In this document: positions 41,022-50,423 of the stretch, piece after piece
Position numbering within the stretch: the first letter of the stretch is position 1
Layout: each line of letters begins with the position of its first letter
From: Burkholderia sp. D-99
Lineage (GTDB): Bacteria; Pseudomonadota; Gammaproteobacteria; Burkholderiales; Burkholderiaceae
Length of the DNA stretch: 64,000 bases
Reading direction: 5' to 3'
Assembly: GCF_011605345.1 (NCBI RefSeq)
Contig: NZ_JAAOXM010000001.1
Span: 744,001 to 808,000 of the forward strand
Position numbers and translations under genes: made by a program
The notes under the pieces: model-generated
The model's input: the letters and a program-made list of their open reading frames with translations, nothing else
The model's database searches: none
Told to the model about the DNA's origin: nothing

Positions 41022-42695
41022 ATGTTCCGTCAAGCCTTGCTCGTCACCGCCTGCGCAGCCGCGGCGCTGGCGCTGTTCGCCTGCGGCGGCAGCGACGATC
41101 CCACGTCGACGCCTGCCGTGTCGTCGCAGGATGCGCTGCAGACCACCACGCCGATCAAGCACGTCGTCGTGATCTATGGCGAAAACATCTCGTTCGACCA
41201 CTACTTCGGCACCTACCCGAACGCGACGAACCCGTCGGGCGAACCGGCGTTTACCGCGAAGGCCGGCACGTCGACGCCCAACGGCCTGACGGGCACGCTG
41301 CTCACCGCGAACCCGAACTTCACGAACACGGCCAACGGCACCGACGCGGCGAACCCGTTCCGCCTCGACCGCACGCAGGCCGCGACCGCCGACCAGAACC
41401 ACGCGTACACGGCCGAGCAGCAGGCCGAGGACAACGGCCTCGCCGACCTGTTCCCGAAATACACCGGCAAGGGCTCGTCCGGCGGCGCCGGCGCGTTCGG
41501 CACGAAGGGCCAGGTGATGGGCTACTTCGACGGCAACACCGTGACGGCACTGTGGAACTACGCGCAGCGCTTCGCGATGAGCGACAACATGTACACGACG
41601 TCGTACGGCCCGTCGACGCCGGGCGCGCTGAACGTCGTGTCGGGCCAGACCAACGGGATGCAGATCGTCAAGACGTCGGCACAGCCGTCGACGCTCGCGA
41701 AGAGCTCGTACTACATCAATGACGGCGCGGGCGGCCTCACGATGATCAACGACGTCGACCCGGGCAACGACGTGTGCTCGAGCACGACCGACCAGGCGTT
41801 GATGAGCGGCAAGAACATCGGCGACCTGCTGAACGGCGCGAAGATCACGTGGGGCGGCTTCATGGGCGGCTTCAACCTGTCGACGACCAACAGCAACGGC
41901 ACGACGGGCTGCGCGCGCAGCACGGTCGCCACCGCCGTGAACGCCGCGACGTCCGACTACATCCCGCACCACAACTGGTTCCAGTACTACGCGTCGACGT
42001 CGAACCCGCAGCACACGCGCCCGAGCTCGGTCGCGGCGATCGGTTCGAGCCTCCAGACCGACGGCAAGACCGCCGAACCCGCGAACCACCAGTACGACAC
42101 GGACGACTTCTTCGCCGCCGTGAAGGCCGGCAACTTCCCGTCGGTCAGCTACCTGAAGGCCCCGGCCGCGCAGGATGCTCACGCGGGCTATTCGGATCCG
42201 CTCGACGAACAGGCGTTCGTGACGAAGGTCGTCAACTTCCTGCAGCAGCAGCCGGACTGGCAGAACACGGCCGTGATCGTCACCTATGACGATTCGGACG
42301 GCTGGTACGACCACGTGTACACGGCACCGACGCGTTCGTCGTCCGACCCGGTCGACCAGGTCAACGGCAACGGCAAGTGCGGCACGGGCGGCACCACCGG
42401 CGTGAACGGCTCGACCGTCAACGGCCGCTGCGGCCCGGGCGTGCGGATTCCGCTGATCGTGATCTCGCCGTATGCGAAGCAGAACTACGTCGACCACACG
42501 ATGATCGACCAGTCGTCCGTCGTGCGCTTCATCGAGGACAACTGGCTCGGCGGCCAGCGCATCGGCGGCGGTTCGTTCGATGCGACGGCAGGCGACCTGC
42601 GCAACCTGTTCGACTTCACGTCGAAGCCGAACACGGCGCCGCTGTACCTCGACCCGACGCTCGGCACTGCATTGAGCGCGGCACCGGCAATCTGA
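41022..42695 (+). CDS. acpA: AcpA-type acid phosphatase / phosphoesterase lipoprotein
   Basis: 557 residues. The signal sequence ends in a lipobox (ALALFA-C21-GGSDD), so it is predicted to be anchored to a membrane. It has the AcpA/phospholipase-C superfamily layout: metal ligands E54-N55 in IYGENISFDHYFGTYP, the nucleophile region TSYGPSTPGALNVVSGQTN, LKAPAAQDAHAGYSDPLDEQ, and the second metal motif VTYDDSDGWYDHV. RIPLIVISPYAK and the ending AGDLRNLFDF are also typical. Francisella and Burkholderia AcpA proteins release phosphate from many esters. The next gene, a di-haem peroxidase, is 94 bp downstream beyond a hairpin. Confidence 0.9.
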   Translation: MFRQALLVTACAAAALALFACGGSDDPTSTPAVSSQDALQTTTPIKHVVVIYGENISFDHYFGTYPNATNPSGEPAFTAKAGTSTPNGLTGTLLTANPNFTNTANGTDAANPFRLDRTQAATADQNHAYTAEQQAEDNGLADLFPKYTGKGSSGGAGAFGTKGQVMGYFDGNTVTALWNYAQRFAMSDNMYTTSYGPSTPGALNVVSGQTNGMQIVKTSAQPSTLAKSSYYINDGAGGLTMINDVDPGNDVCSSTTDQALMSGKNIGDLLNGAKITWGGFMGGFNLSTTNSNGTTGCARSTVATAVNAATSDYIPHHNWFQYYASTSNPQHTRPSSVAAIGSSLQTDGKTAEPANHQYDTDDFFAAVKAGNFPSVSYLKAPAAQDAHAGYSDPLDEQAFVTKVVNFLQQQPDWQNTAVIVTYDDSDGWYDHVYTAPTRSSSDPVDQVNGNGKCGTGGTTGVNGSTVNGRCGPGVRIPLIVISPYAKQNYVDHTMIDQSSVVRFIEDNWLGGQRIGGGSFDATAGDLRNLFDFTSKPNTAPLYLDPTLGTALSAAPAI

Positions 42696-42715
42696 CCGGT
42701 ATTGCATGACCGCAT

Positions 42716-42738
42716 GGCCGGCGCCTCACGCGCCGGCC
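42716..42738 (+). terminator. Hairpin terminator after acpA
   Basis: GGCCGGCGC-CTCAC-GCGCCGGCC is a 9-bp perfect stem followed by GTTTCCGTTT, 20 bases past the acpA stop. It may reduce but not abolish read-through into the peroxidase gene. Confidence 0.6.
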
Positions 42739-42789
42739 GTTTCCGTTTAACGCGCCGCTTCGTGCGGCGCCCGATTTCCGACCGACAGC

Positions 42790-44208
42790 ATGACAGCTCG
42801 CCCTGCGTTCCCGTCTCCCGACGCCTCCGGCACCTCCGCGCCGCGCTCTCCTTCCCGCCTTCTGCGCCGCGCGGCCTTCGTGATCGGCGCCGCCGTGCTC
42901 GGCTATGGCGCGTTCGCGATCGCGTTCCCCGCGCAGGTACCGGCGGCGATCGGCACCGTCGTCGCCGACTGGACGGGCGCGAACCCGCATCCGGTCGTGT
43001 TGCAGCGGCCCGCCGCGCAGCCGCTGTCGGCGGTCGCGCAGCTCGGCCGTGCGCTGTTCGCCGATCCGTCGCTGTCCGCGTCGGGCAAGCAGTCGTGTGC
43101 GTCGTGCCACAGCCCCGATCATGCGTACGGCCCGCCGAACGCGCTCGACGTGCAGCCGGGCGGCCTCGCGATGACGCAGCAGGGCTATCGTCCGCCGCCG
43201 TCGCTGATGTACCTGTACCGCCAGCCGAACTTCAGCATCGGCCCCGACGCCGGTGAAAACGACGCCGCGCCGACCGTCGCGCAGCAGGCCGCGTCGGCCG
43301 CTGGCGTAGTGAAGGCGCAGAAGGTGGCCGGCACGTCGGCCGCGCCGCAGCTCGTGCCGCAGGGCGGGATGTTCTGGGACGGTCGCGCCGATACGCTGCA
43401 GCAGCAGGCGTTCGGCCCGCTGCTGAATCCGGTCGAGATGGCGAACGCGAGCATCGACGACGTCGCGCGCAAGCTCGCGCAGTCGTCGCACCGCGCGCAG
43501 CTCGAGCAACTGTTCGGCGCGCGCGTGTTCGACAGCCCGCAGCTCGCGGTATCGGAAGCGATGTTCGCGATCGCGCGCTACCAGGTGGAGGATCCGTCGT
43601 TCCACCCGTACAACAGCAAGTACGACCGCTGGCTCGAAGGCCGTGCGCGCCTCACGCAGGCCGAGTTGCGCGGGCTGCGCCTGTTCAACGATCCGGACAA
43701 GGCGAATTGCGCGGGCTGCCATCTGTCGAAGGCCGGCAAGGACGGGTTGCCGCCGATGTTTACCGACTACCAGTACGAGGCGCTCGGCGCGCCGCGCAAC
43801 AAGGAACTGGCGCAGAACCGCAACCCGGCGTTCTACGATCTCGGCGTGTGCGGGCCGTTCCGCGACGACCTGAAGGACCAGACGCAGTATTGCGCGATGT
43901 TCCTCACGCCGACGCTGCGCAACTCGGCGACGCGCCACGTGTTCTTCCACAACGGCGTGTTCCATACGCTCGACCAGGTGATGGCGTTCTACAACGAGCG
44001 CAGCATCTCGCCGCAGAAATTCTATTCACGCGGCGCGGACGGCAAGATCGACGAGTACGACGACATTCCGCCGAAATACCGCGCGAACGTCGACGTGACC
44101 GACGCGCCGTTCGATCGCAAGGCGGGCGACAAGCCGGCGATGACCGCGCAGGACATCAAGGATATCGAAGCGTTTCTGGGGACGTTGAACGACGAGCCGG
44201 TGCGCTGA
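42790..44208 (+). CDS. Di-haem cytochrome c peroxidase / MauG family protein
   Basis: 472 residues. One N-terminal membrane segment (residues 28-50, AAFVIGAAVLGYGAFAIAF) places the enzyme in the periplasm. Two c-haem sites are present: C103-ASC-H107 (KQSCASCHSPDHAYG) and C307-AGC-H311 (KANCAGCHLSKAG), as in bacterial cytochrome c peroxidases and MauG. MFWDGRADTLQQQAFGPLLN and TPTLRNSATRHVFFHNG are family motifs around the haem pockets. The substrate could be hydrogen peroxide or a protein. It is paired with the AcpA phosphatase gene, an arrangement whose meaning is unclear. Confidence 0.88.
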   Translation: MTARPAFPSPDASGTSAPRSPSRLLRRAAFVIGAAVLGYGAFAIAFPAQVPAAIGTVVADWTGANPHPVVLQRPAAQPLSAVAQLGRALFADPSLSASGKQSCASCHSPDHAYGPPNALDVQPGGLAMTQQGYRPPPSLMYLYRQPNFSIGPDAGENDAAPTVAQQAASAAGVVKAQKVAGTSAAPQLVPQGGMFWDGRADTLQQQAFGPLLNPVEMANASIDDVARKLAQSSHRAQLEQLFGARVFDSPQLAVSEAMFAIARYQVEDPSFHPYNSKYDRWLEGRARLTQAELRGLRLFNDPDKANCAGCHLSKAGKDGLPPMFTDYQYEALGAPRNKELAQNRNPAFYDLGVCGPFRDDLKDQTQYCAMFLTPTLRNSATRHVFFHNGVFHTLDQVMAFYNERSISPQKFYSRGADGKIDEYDDIPPKYRANVDVTDAPFDRKAGDKPAMTAQDIKDIEAFLGTLNDEPVR

Positions 44209-44232
44209 GCGCCGCTCGCCCGCCGCGCGGCG

Positions 44233-44964
44233 TCAGCTGCGCGCGCGGATGCAGAGAAACGCCGGCGCCTGCGACAATTCCGCGTGAAGCCGCTCCGACT
44301 CGGCCTTCATCTCCGCCAGCGGCAGCGGCTCGACGAAGCGCTCGAGCCGCCAACCGGCGTCGGCCACCGCGTTCAGGATGTCGCCGAGCGGCCGCCGGTA
44401 GGCTTCGACAAAGGGTTTCGGCTCACCGAAACCCGACCAGTGGAAGCCGAAGCGCGACGTATCGAAGTACGTACCCTCCCCGCGCGTCCGCTCGTCCATC
44501 CAGTCGCGCATCGGATGCGCCATCGAAAACACCAGCGTCGCACCCGGCCTCGCGACGCGTTTGAATTCGCGCAGCGTCGGCGTTAGATCGCGTACGTAGT
44601 CGAACGCCAGCGAACACACGATCTTGTCGAAAGCGTGGTCGGGCAGCCATGCGAGCGGCGCCGCGAGATCGCCTTCGACGACGTCGACCGCAAGGCCCGC
44701 GCAGCGGGTTCTCGCCAGCGCGACCATTTCCGGTACCACGTCGAACGCGTGCACGGTCGCGCCGTGTCGTGCAAGGTGCGCGCTGCAAATGCCCGGGCCG
44801 CAGCCCGCGTCGAGCACGGCCAGGCCGTCGACGTCGCCGAGCAGCACCATCGTCGCGGGCCGCTCGTACAGTGCGTTGTGCGCCTTCGTCGGCGCGATGT
44901 CCGCGTAGCGTTGCGCAAGCGCCGCGTACGCGCGGCGACCGGGAGGTTCGTGTGGATCGTGCAT
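44233..44964 (-). CDS. SAM-dependent class I methyltransferase
   Basis: 243 residues from ATG 44964 (MHDPHEPPGRRAYAALAQRY); GGAGG lies 4-5 bases upstream. The SAM-binding motif I is LAVLDAGCGPGICSAHLARH, followed by VHAFDVVPEMVALAR (motif II acidic residue), DVVEGDLAAPLAWLPDHAFD and VCSLAFDYVRDLTPTLREFK. It is a small-molecule type methyltransferase of the UbiE/Methyltransf_11 group. The substrate cannot be told, and no biosynthetic neighbours are seen. It converges with the peroxidase gene. Confidence 0.88.
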   Translation of the reverse strand: MHDPHEPPGRRAYAALAQRYADIAPTKAHNALYERPATMVLLGDVDGLAVLDAGCGPGICSAHLARHGATVHAFDVVPEMVALARTRCAGLAVDVVEGDLAAPLAWLPDHAFDKIVCSLAFDYVRDLTPTLREFKRVARPGATLVFSMAHPMRDWMDERTRGEGTYFDTSRFGFHWSGFGEPKPFVEAYRRPLGDILNAVADAGWRLERFVEPLPLAEMKAESERLHAELSQAPAFLCIRARS

Positions 44965-45321
44965 GCGGCCTCCATCGAGGTGAACAGGGGATGATTCTGC
45001 GCGATCGGACAACGGATGGCGAGCGGCCCGCGCCCCTGCATGACGAAAGGCTGTCGAGCAACCGGTATCACGCGCCCCCGGCCGCGATACGGAAACGCTG
45101 CAAGCGGTGAAACGGAATCGGCCGGATCGGAGACGGTGCGATCGAACGGGCTACCGGCAACGCGAAAACGGGCTGAGGCTGCTCGTGGCCGCGTTCGTCG
45201 TCCGGCGTTCGCGAGCCTCGCATTGCGTCGCGGACACGAGCAGCCCGATACGCGGTCGCACGCTAGACAGTCGGCATGATGCAAACCGCGCGATGCGGAC
45301 TCCCGCATCGCGCCCGCTCCG
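44965..45321. other. Gene-free stretch between methyltransferase and atoE
   Basis: 357 bp. No convincing frame is seen. It contains the atoE terminator at 45288-45313 and the methyltransferase promoter. Confidence 0.5.
45288..45313 (-). terminator. Hairpin terminator of atoE
   Basis: GCGCGATGCGG-ACTC-CCGCATCGCGC is an 11-bp perfect stem 8 bases past the atoE stop. On the minus strand GGTTTGC follows. Confidence 0.7.
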
Positions 45322-46644
45322 TCAGAACAGATACATCCCCGCGACGAACACGACGCCCGAGAACAGCAGCGTCGTCACGCAATAACCCATGATGTCGCGC
45401 ACGCCGAGCCCGGCGATCGCCAGCGCGGGCAGCGCCCAGAACGGCTGTGCCATGTTGGTCCAGGCCTCGCCGTACGCGATCGCCATCGCGGCCTTGCCGA
45501 GATCGGCGCCGAGCGCTTGAGCCGCCGGCATCACGAACGGGCCCTGCACGACCCAGTGGCCACCGCCCGACGGCACCGCGAAATTGATCACGGCCGAGCT
45601 CAGGAATGCCAGCAGCGGGAACGTGTGCACGTTCGCGATATCGACGAACCACTTCGTGATCACGCCCGCGAGCCCCGAGTGGTCCATCAGCGCCTGGATG
45701 CCCGCGTAGAACGGGAACTGGATCATGATCCCGGACGCGCCGCGCGCAGCGCCTGCCACCGCGCGCGCATAGGCCATCGGCGTACGGTGCAGCAGGATGC
45801 CGGCCGCGAGGAATGCGAGGTTCACGGTGTCGATGTCGAGCGCGAAGCCCTTCTGCACGAACTTCAGCACGAGGAACGCCGCACACAGCGCCGCGACAAG
45901 GACCGACAGCGCTCGGCTCTCCTCCATCCGCTCCGCGAACGTCGCGTCGGGCCCGAGCTGGCGCTCGACGCTCGGCGGTTCGGCGAGCAGTGCCGGATCG
46001 ACGCTGACCACGTCGCCGGGCTTCGGCATCATCATGCGCGCGAGGAACGGCAGCATCACGATCAGGCCGATCGTGATGAACGCGTTGTAACCGGTGAAGA
46101 TCGTCTGCGACACGGGAATCAGCCCGATGGTCTTCTCCATCGGATTGCCCTTCGTGGCCGCGACAAGCGGGACCGAACCCGACAATCCGCCGTGCCAGCT
46201 CAGGAAGCCCATGTACGCGGACGCGACGAGCAGCCGGTAATCACTGCCGGCGACACGACGCGCCACTTCGCGCGCGAGCATCGCGCCGAGCACAAGACCG
46301 AAGCCCCAGTTGATCGCGCACGCGAGCGCGCCGACGAACGCGACGAGCATCACGCCCTGCCCCGGCGTGCGTGCGGTGCTCGCGAGTGCGACGAGCATGC
46401 GCTTCACGGGCGGTGAGCTCGCGAGTGCGTGACCGGTGACGAGAATCATCACCATCTGCATCGAGAAGGCAAGCAGGTTCCAGAAACCCGAACCCCACAT
46501 CGTCGTGAGCTGCGCGGGCGAATTCGGCGTGAGGCCGAACGCGAGCGCGAACGTGACGACCGTCAGCAGGATGGCGAAAATCAACGGGTCGGGCAACACG
46601 CGGTGGACCACCTGCGTGAAAAAGCGGGAAATGCGCTGAATCAA
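45322..46644 (-). CDS. atoE: Short-chain fatty-acid transporter AtoE
   Basis: 440 residues. The start is TTG at 46644 (reads MIQRISRFFTQVVHRVLPDP). GAGGAG lies 6 bases upstream, and this is exactly where E. coli AtoE begins; the frame is open 57 codons further without a ribosome site. The match to AtoE runs end to end: VTGHALASSPPVKRML, INWGFGLVLGAMLAREVARR, PLVAATKGNPMEKTIGLIPV, LLHRTPMAYARAVAGAARG, INFAVPSGGGHWVVQGPFVM and GLGVRDIMGYC. It imports acetoacetate or butyrate. No atoDAB genes are adjacent, so the acids must be activated by enzymes encoded elsewhere. Confidence 0.95.
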   Translation of the reverse strand: MIQRISRFFTQVVHRVLPDPLIFAILLTVVTFALAFGLTPNSPAQLTTMWGSGFWNLLAFSMQMVMILVTGHALASSPPVKRMLVALASTARTPGQGVMLVAFVGALACAINWGFGLVLGAMLAREVARRVAGSDYRLLVASAYMGFLSWHGGLSGSVPLVAATKGNPMEKTIGLIPVSQTIFTGYNAFITIGLIVMLPFLARMMMPKPGDVVSVDPALLAEPPSVERQLGPDATFAERMEESRALSVLVAALCAAFLVLKFVQKGFALDIDTVNLAFLAAGILLHRTPMAYARAVAGAARGASGIMIQFPFYAGIQALMDHSGLAGVITKWFVDIANVHTFPLLAFLSSAVINFAVPSGGGHWVVQGPFVMPAAQALGADLGKAAMAIAYGEAWTNMAQPFWALPALAIAGLGVRDIMGYCVTTLLFSGVVFVAGMYLF

Positions 46645-46851
46645 CTTGAGCTCCTCGTTTCCTGATAGGGACGTCCGCGCGTGTCGTTGTTGGTTGGTGC
46701 GCGGGTCGCGCGGATTCTTGCACAGAACCGAAGAACGCGCTCTGGATTGCGCGGCTGCGATTGCGTGCTGACGCGATCGTGGAAACGGGGAGGGAAACGG
46801 CGGCCGGCGGTGCAATCGGCGCCGCCGGTGAAAAGGACGGCTGCGCGTGCG

Positions 46852-48186
46852 TTAACGAACGGCAGTCGCAGGCGTGCTCACGGCTGCAACCGGATTCACC
46901 TTCCGCTCGGCCAGCCGCTGCGCAAACCGGTACGCGACAAGCGAGCCGGCCACGGCAAGCAGCATTGGCACGAGGCTGTCGTGATCCACGCGGGTGAACT
47001 CGAGCAACAGCACGACCGCCGTGATCGGCATCTGCATCGACGCCGCGAGAAACGCGGTCGCGCCGACGAGCGCGCAAGCGCCGATCGACGCGCCCGGCCA
47101 CACGAGGCTCCACAGCCCGCCGAGCACGACGCCGAGCAGCGCGCCGTTCGCGAGGCCGGGCGTCAGCAGGCCGCCTTCCGCGCCGGCCCGCAGGCTGCCG
47201 GCCTCGATCAGCACCTTCAGCACGAGCAGCGCGGCGGCGAGGCCGATCGTCAGCGTGCCGTCGAAACCCAGCGACGCCGGGCCCTTGCCGTTGCCGAGCA
47301 ATTGCGGCAACCGCATCGCGAGCACGCCGATCACCGCGAAGTTGATCAGCGCGAGCACGGGCAGCCGCCCGTCTTTCGGCGCATTCGCCCGGGCGCGCGT
47401 CGTGAGCCGCACGAAGCCATACGCGGCGAAGCCGAACAGCGGCCCGCAGACGATCGACCACGCCACCAGCGGCGTGCTCAGCACGAATGGCGGCACCGTG
47501 TACTGGTGCTCGTTGCCGAGGCCGATCCATGCAACGGCCGCCGCGATCGCCGATGTCGCGACCGCCACGACCAGCGCTCGCAGTTCGAACGTGCCGAGCA
47601 GCACTTCGAGTACGAAGATCGCGCCGCCGAGCGGCACGTTATAGACGGCCGCGAGGCCTGCGCCGGCACCGCACGCGACCATCAACCGGCAATCGTCCGG
47701 AGTGAGCCCCGCACGGTGAGCAAGCTGCCCGGCGAGCAGCGAACCGATCTCGCGCGGCGCGACTTCACGGCCGAGCGGCGAGCCGAGCGCGACGGTGACG
47801 ATCTGCAGCAGCGCGTGAATCGTCGTGCTGACGACCGGCATCCGCGGATCGGCCGCGCGCACCGCGCGGCGGATGCTGACGAGCGGCCGGCCATACCGGT
47901 ACAGCGCCCACCAGCCGCCGCCGGCGACGAAACCGCAGACGATCAGCACCACGAGCCGGCGCAGCGGATCGGCGTCGGTCACGCCGGTGAGGAAGCTCTC
48001 GGTGCCGATCACGTGCGCGACGCTGTAGCCGAACGCGACGTGCTGGATCGCATGCAGCAGCAGCGCGAGCAGCATGCCGCCGAGGCCCGCGCCGACACCG
48101 GTCAGGATCGTGACAACGGCCACGCGCGCGAACGGGCTGGCGGCCGGCGAAGAGGATGCGGGGGCGGACGGGAGATCGGGGCGCAT
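46852..48186 (-). CDS. ClC-family chloride channel or proton/chloride antiporter
   Basis: 444 residues with about ten to twelve membrane helices. The ClC filter motifs are seen: GSPLGREVAPREIGS with the gating glutamate (the classical GREGP here reads GREVA), AVYNVPLGGAIFVLEVLLGT, and EGGLLTPGLANGALLG. No CBS domains follow. The change of Gly to Val after the gating Glu places it in the divergent ClC branch (B-type), some of which carry fluoride or act in acid resistance; the transported ion cannot be told from sequence. It stands alone downstream of the codA remnant. Confidence 0.87.
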   Translation of the reverse strand: MRPDLPSAPASSSPAASPFARVAVVTILTGVGAGLGGMLLALLLHAIQHVAFGYSVAHVIGTESFLTGVTDADPLRRLVVLIVCGFVAGGGWWALYRYGRPLVSIRRAVRAADPRMPVVSTTIHALLQIVTVALGSPLGREVAPREIGSLLAGQLAHRAGLTPDDCRLMVACGAGAGLAAVYNVPLGGAIFVLEVLLGTFELRALVVAVATSAIAAAVAWIGLGNEHQYTVPPFVLSTPLVAWSIVCGPLFGFAAYGFVRLTTRARANAPKDGRLPVLALINFAVIGVLAMRLPQLLGNGKGPASLGFDGTLTIGLAAALLVLKVLIEAGSLRAGAEGGLLTPGLANGALLGVVLGGLWSLVWPGASIGACALVGATAFLAASMQMPITAVVLLLEFTRVDHDSLVPMLLAVAGSLVAYRFAQRLAERKVNPVAAVSTPATAVR

Positions 48187-48370
48187 GGGGTCGGCGAATG
48201 GGGTCGGCGAATGGGATCGAAAGGACGGCGCGCGACATGCGCGCCGTCGTCAGGACCGCATCGTAGGCCGCCGCCCATCATGAGACAAACGTATTTTTCG
48301 AATCGACTCATGCATTTTGTGAATGCATGGGTGCTGACAAGCCGTGGCCGCCTGCGACTCGCCGCCCATC

Positions 48371-48765
48371 TCAATCCGGATACGTGATGCGCTCCGGTTC
48401 GCGCCGCGGGATCACCTTCCCGTGACGGATCGACAGCGTGGCCTTTGCCCGCCGACGTACCGCTTCGTAATCGCTCCACGTCGAGCATGACGAGATTCGC
48501 CGGACGCCCGGCCGCGACGCCGTAGCCGTCGCCGTCGCCGTCGCCGTCGCCGACATGCATCGTCGTCGCGCTGCGGTCGGCCACGAAGTCGACGGATTGC
48601 TGCAGGACCTGGGAGCCGATCATGTGGCAGACATGGAGGCCCGCATCGAGCACGCGCAGGATGTTGCCGTTGCCGAGCGGATACCACGGCTCCTTGATCG
48701 AATCCTGCCGAGCACACGTTGATGCCCGCGCGATCGAGTTCCGCGACACGCGCAACGCTCGTCGT
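48371..48765 (-). pseudogene. codA: Remnant of cytosine deaminase (codA), C-terminal part
   Basis: On the minus strand three frames give consecutive pieces of CodA: VARVAELDRAGINVCS; then DSIKEPWYPLGNGNILRVLD, AGLHVCHMIG and YGVAAGRPANLVMLDVE; then YEAVRRRAKATLSIRHGKVI to the stop at 48371. E. coli CodA has the equivalents [46 protein letters not shown], and [20 protein letters not shown]. At least two frameshifts and a GD-repeat insertion break the frame, and the N-terminal metal-binding half is absent. The gene cannot make an active enzyme. No codB is adjacent. Confidence 0.75.
48525..48554. repeat. Hexanucleotide microsatellite in the codA remnant
   Basis: Four perfect copies of GCCGTC and one variant (GCCGAC). 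On the minus strand it encodes a GDGDGDG stretch that is absent from the equivalent place in E. coli CodA. Confidence 0.8.
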
Positions 48766-49064
48766 GGGCGTGGGCGCGAACGATCCATTCTCTGCGCGCC
48801 GGTCGCGCCGCTCCACCGCCGTGCCGCGCTCCGCGCATGTTGCAACGACGCGACAGCACGCGCGCGACGGCGGGATACCACCCGCGTGCGACCACGCAAA
48901 AACCACCAGCGTCCCGCGCGTGCGGCGCGTCGTGTCAGTTTTGTGAAGGACTCTTGCCGGATCCGGAAAGGTGCGCTCGCCGCCCCCGGCGGGCTTGCGC
49001 ACGCGTTGCGTTCCTATACTTGCGCCGCACTTTTGTTCCCCCTCCCACACGCAGGAGCCTTCAC
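48766..49064. other. Upstream region of the porin gene
   Basis: About 300 bp. It may contain unrecognisable parts of the codA remnant. AGGAG at 49053-49057 is the porin ribosome site. No further gene is seen. Confidence 0.45.
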
Positions 49065-50207
49065 TTGAAAAAGACCCTCATCGCCGGCGCATGCGCCGCC
49101 GCACTGTTCGCCCCGCTCGCTCACGCACAGAGTTCGGTCACGCTGTACGGCCTGATCGATGCCGGCATCGTCTACACCAACAACGCCAACGGTGCGTCGC
49201 TGTGGCGCCTGAACAGCGGCACCGTCAACGGCAGCCGCGTCGGGTTTCGCGGCACCGAGGATCTCGGCGGCGGCCTGAAGGCCCTGTTCGTGCTCGAGAA
49301 CGGCTTCAACGTGAACAACGGCGGCCTCGGGCAGGACGGCAAGCTGTTCGGCCGCCACGCATACGTCGGCCTGAGCCAGAACGGCTACGGCACGCTGACG
49401 CTCGGCCGCCAGTACGACACGATGGTCGATTTCGTCGCGCCGCTGTCCGCCACGTCCGGCGACTTCGGCGACACGAGCTTCGCGCATCCGTTCGACAACG
49501 ACAACCTGAACCACTCGCTGCGCATCAACAACGCGGTCAAGTACACGAGCGAGACCTTTGCAGGCTTCAAGGTCGGTGCGATGTACGCCTTCTCGAACGC
49601 GACCAGCTTCGGCGCGAACCGCGCGTACAGCGTCGCGGCGAGCTACACGAACGGCCCGCTGAAGCTGGCCGGCGCGTACCTGCAGATGAACGGCACGAAG
49701 GGCTCGACGAGCGCGAGCCCGGGCGCGACCGATGCGGCCGAAGCGAAGAGCCTGAACCAGGGCGGCTGGTCGATCGGCTCGGACCGCATGCGTTCGTACG
49801 GCGGCGGCATCAGCTACGGGTTCGGCCCGGCCACCGTCGGCTTCGTCTATACGCGCTCGCAGTACGACAACACGGGCTCGTTCGGCTCGACCGGCCAGGT
49901 CGCGTTCAACAACTACGACGTGAACGTGCGCTATGCGGTGACGCCGGCCGTCAGCCTCGGCGCGGCCTACGTGTACACGGACGCCAGCGTGTCGAACCCC
50001 GACAGCAAGCACGGCACCGATCCGAAGTGGCACCAGGTCGACCTGCAGGCCGTCTACAAGCTGTCGCGCCGCACGGACGTCTACGCGGAAGCGATGTATC
50101 AGCACGCCTCGGGCCGAGGCTACCAGGCGTTCATCAACGGCTCGGGCGGCGCATCGAGCACGGCGAACCAGATCGTCGGCACGATCGGCATGCGCACGCG
50201 CTTCTGA
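49065..50207 (+). CDS. Gram-negative porin (Burkholderia OpcP/OmpC-like family)
   Basis: 380 residues. The start is TTG at 49065, the only start that gives a proper signal peptide (MKKTLIAGACAAALFAPLAH, cleaved before QSSVTLYG); AGGAG lies 7 bases upstream. SSVTLYGLIDAGIVYTNN is the classical first strand. VGFRGTEDLGGGLKALFVLE, GRQYDTMVDFVAPLS and the final IVGTIGMRTRF with C-terminal Phe are family hallmarks. It forms 16-stranded trimeric channels in the outer membrane for small hydrophilic molecules. It is a single-gene unit. Confidence 0.94.
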   Translation: MKKTLIAGACAAALFAPLAHAQSSVTLYGLIDAGIVYTNNANGASLWRLNSGTVNGSRVGFRGTEDLGGGLKALFVLENGFNVNNGGLGQDGKLFGRHAYVGLSQNGYGTLTLGRQYDTMVDFVAPLSATSGDFGDTSFAHPFDNDNLNHSLRINNAVKYTSETFAGFKVGAMYAFSNATSFGANRAYSVAASYTNGPLKLAGAYLQMNGTKGSTSASPGATDAAEAKSLNQGGWSIGSDRMRSYGGGISYGFGPATVGFVYTRSQYDNTGSFGSTGQVAFNNYDVNVRYAVTPAVSLGAAYVYTDASVSNPDSKHGTDPKWHQVDLQAVYKLSRRTDVYAEAMYQHASGRGYQAFINGSGGASSTANQIVGTIGMRTRF

Positions 50208-50423
50208 CCGGCGCGATGCCTCGTCGCCCGACGGCCACGCACCTGCGTTCGCACGCGGGTTCGTTCGCCGCGGGCGGCTTGCAGCAATGTTGTTCCATCT
50301 GGAAGGCAGCCTGCCTGGAATCGGGGTTTTTACGCGCGCGGGCGCTGCGTAGACTGCCAGCGAAGGTCAGGGTCACGCATCGCGCGTCGACCCGGCCACC
50401 TACCCCGTACCCAGGAGAACCTC

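Noticed and set aside
45107-45385. 92-codon plus-strand frame between the methyltransferase and atoE genes
   Set aside because: It runs through the atoE terminator into antisense atoE and has no ribosome site or protein-like character.
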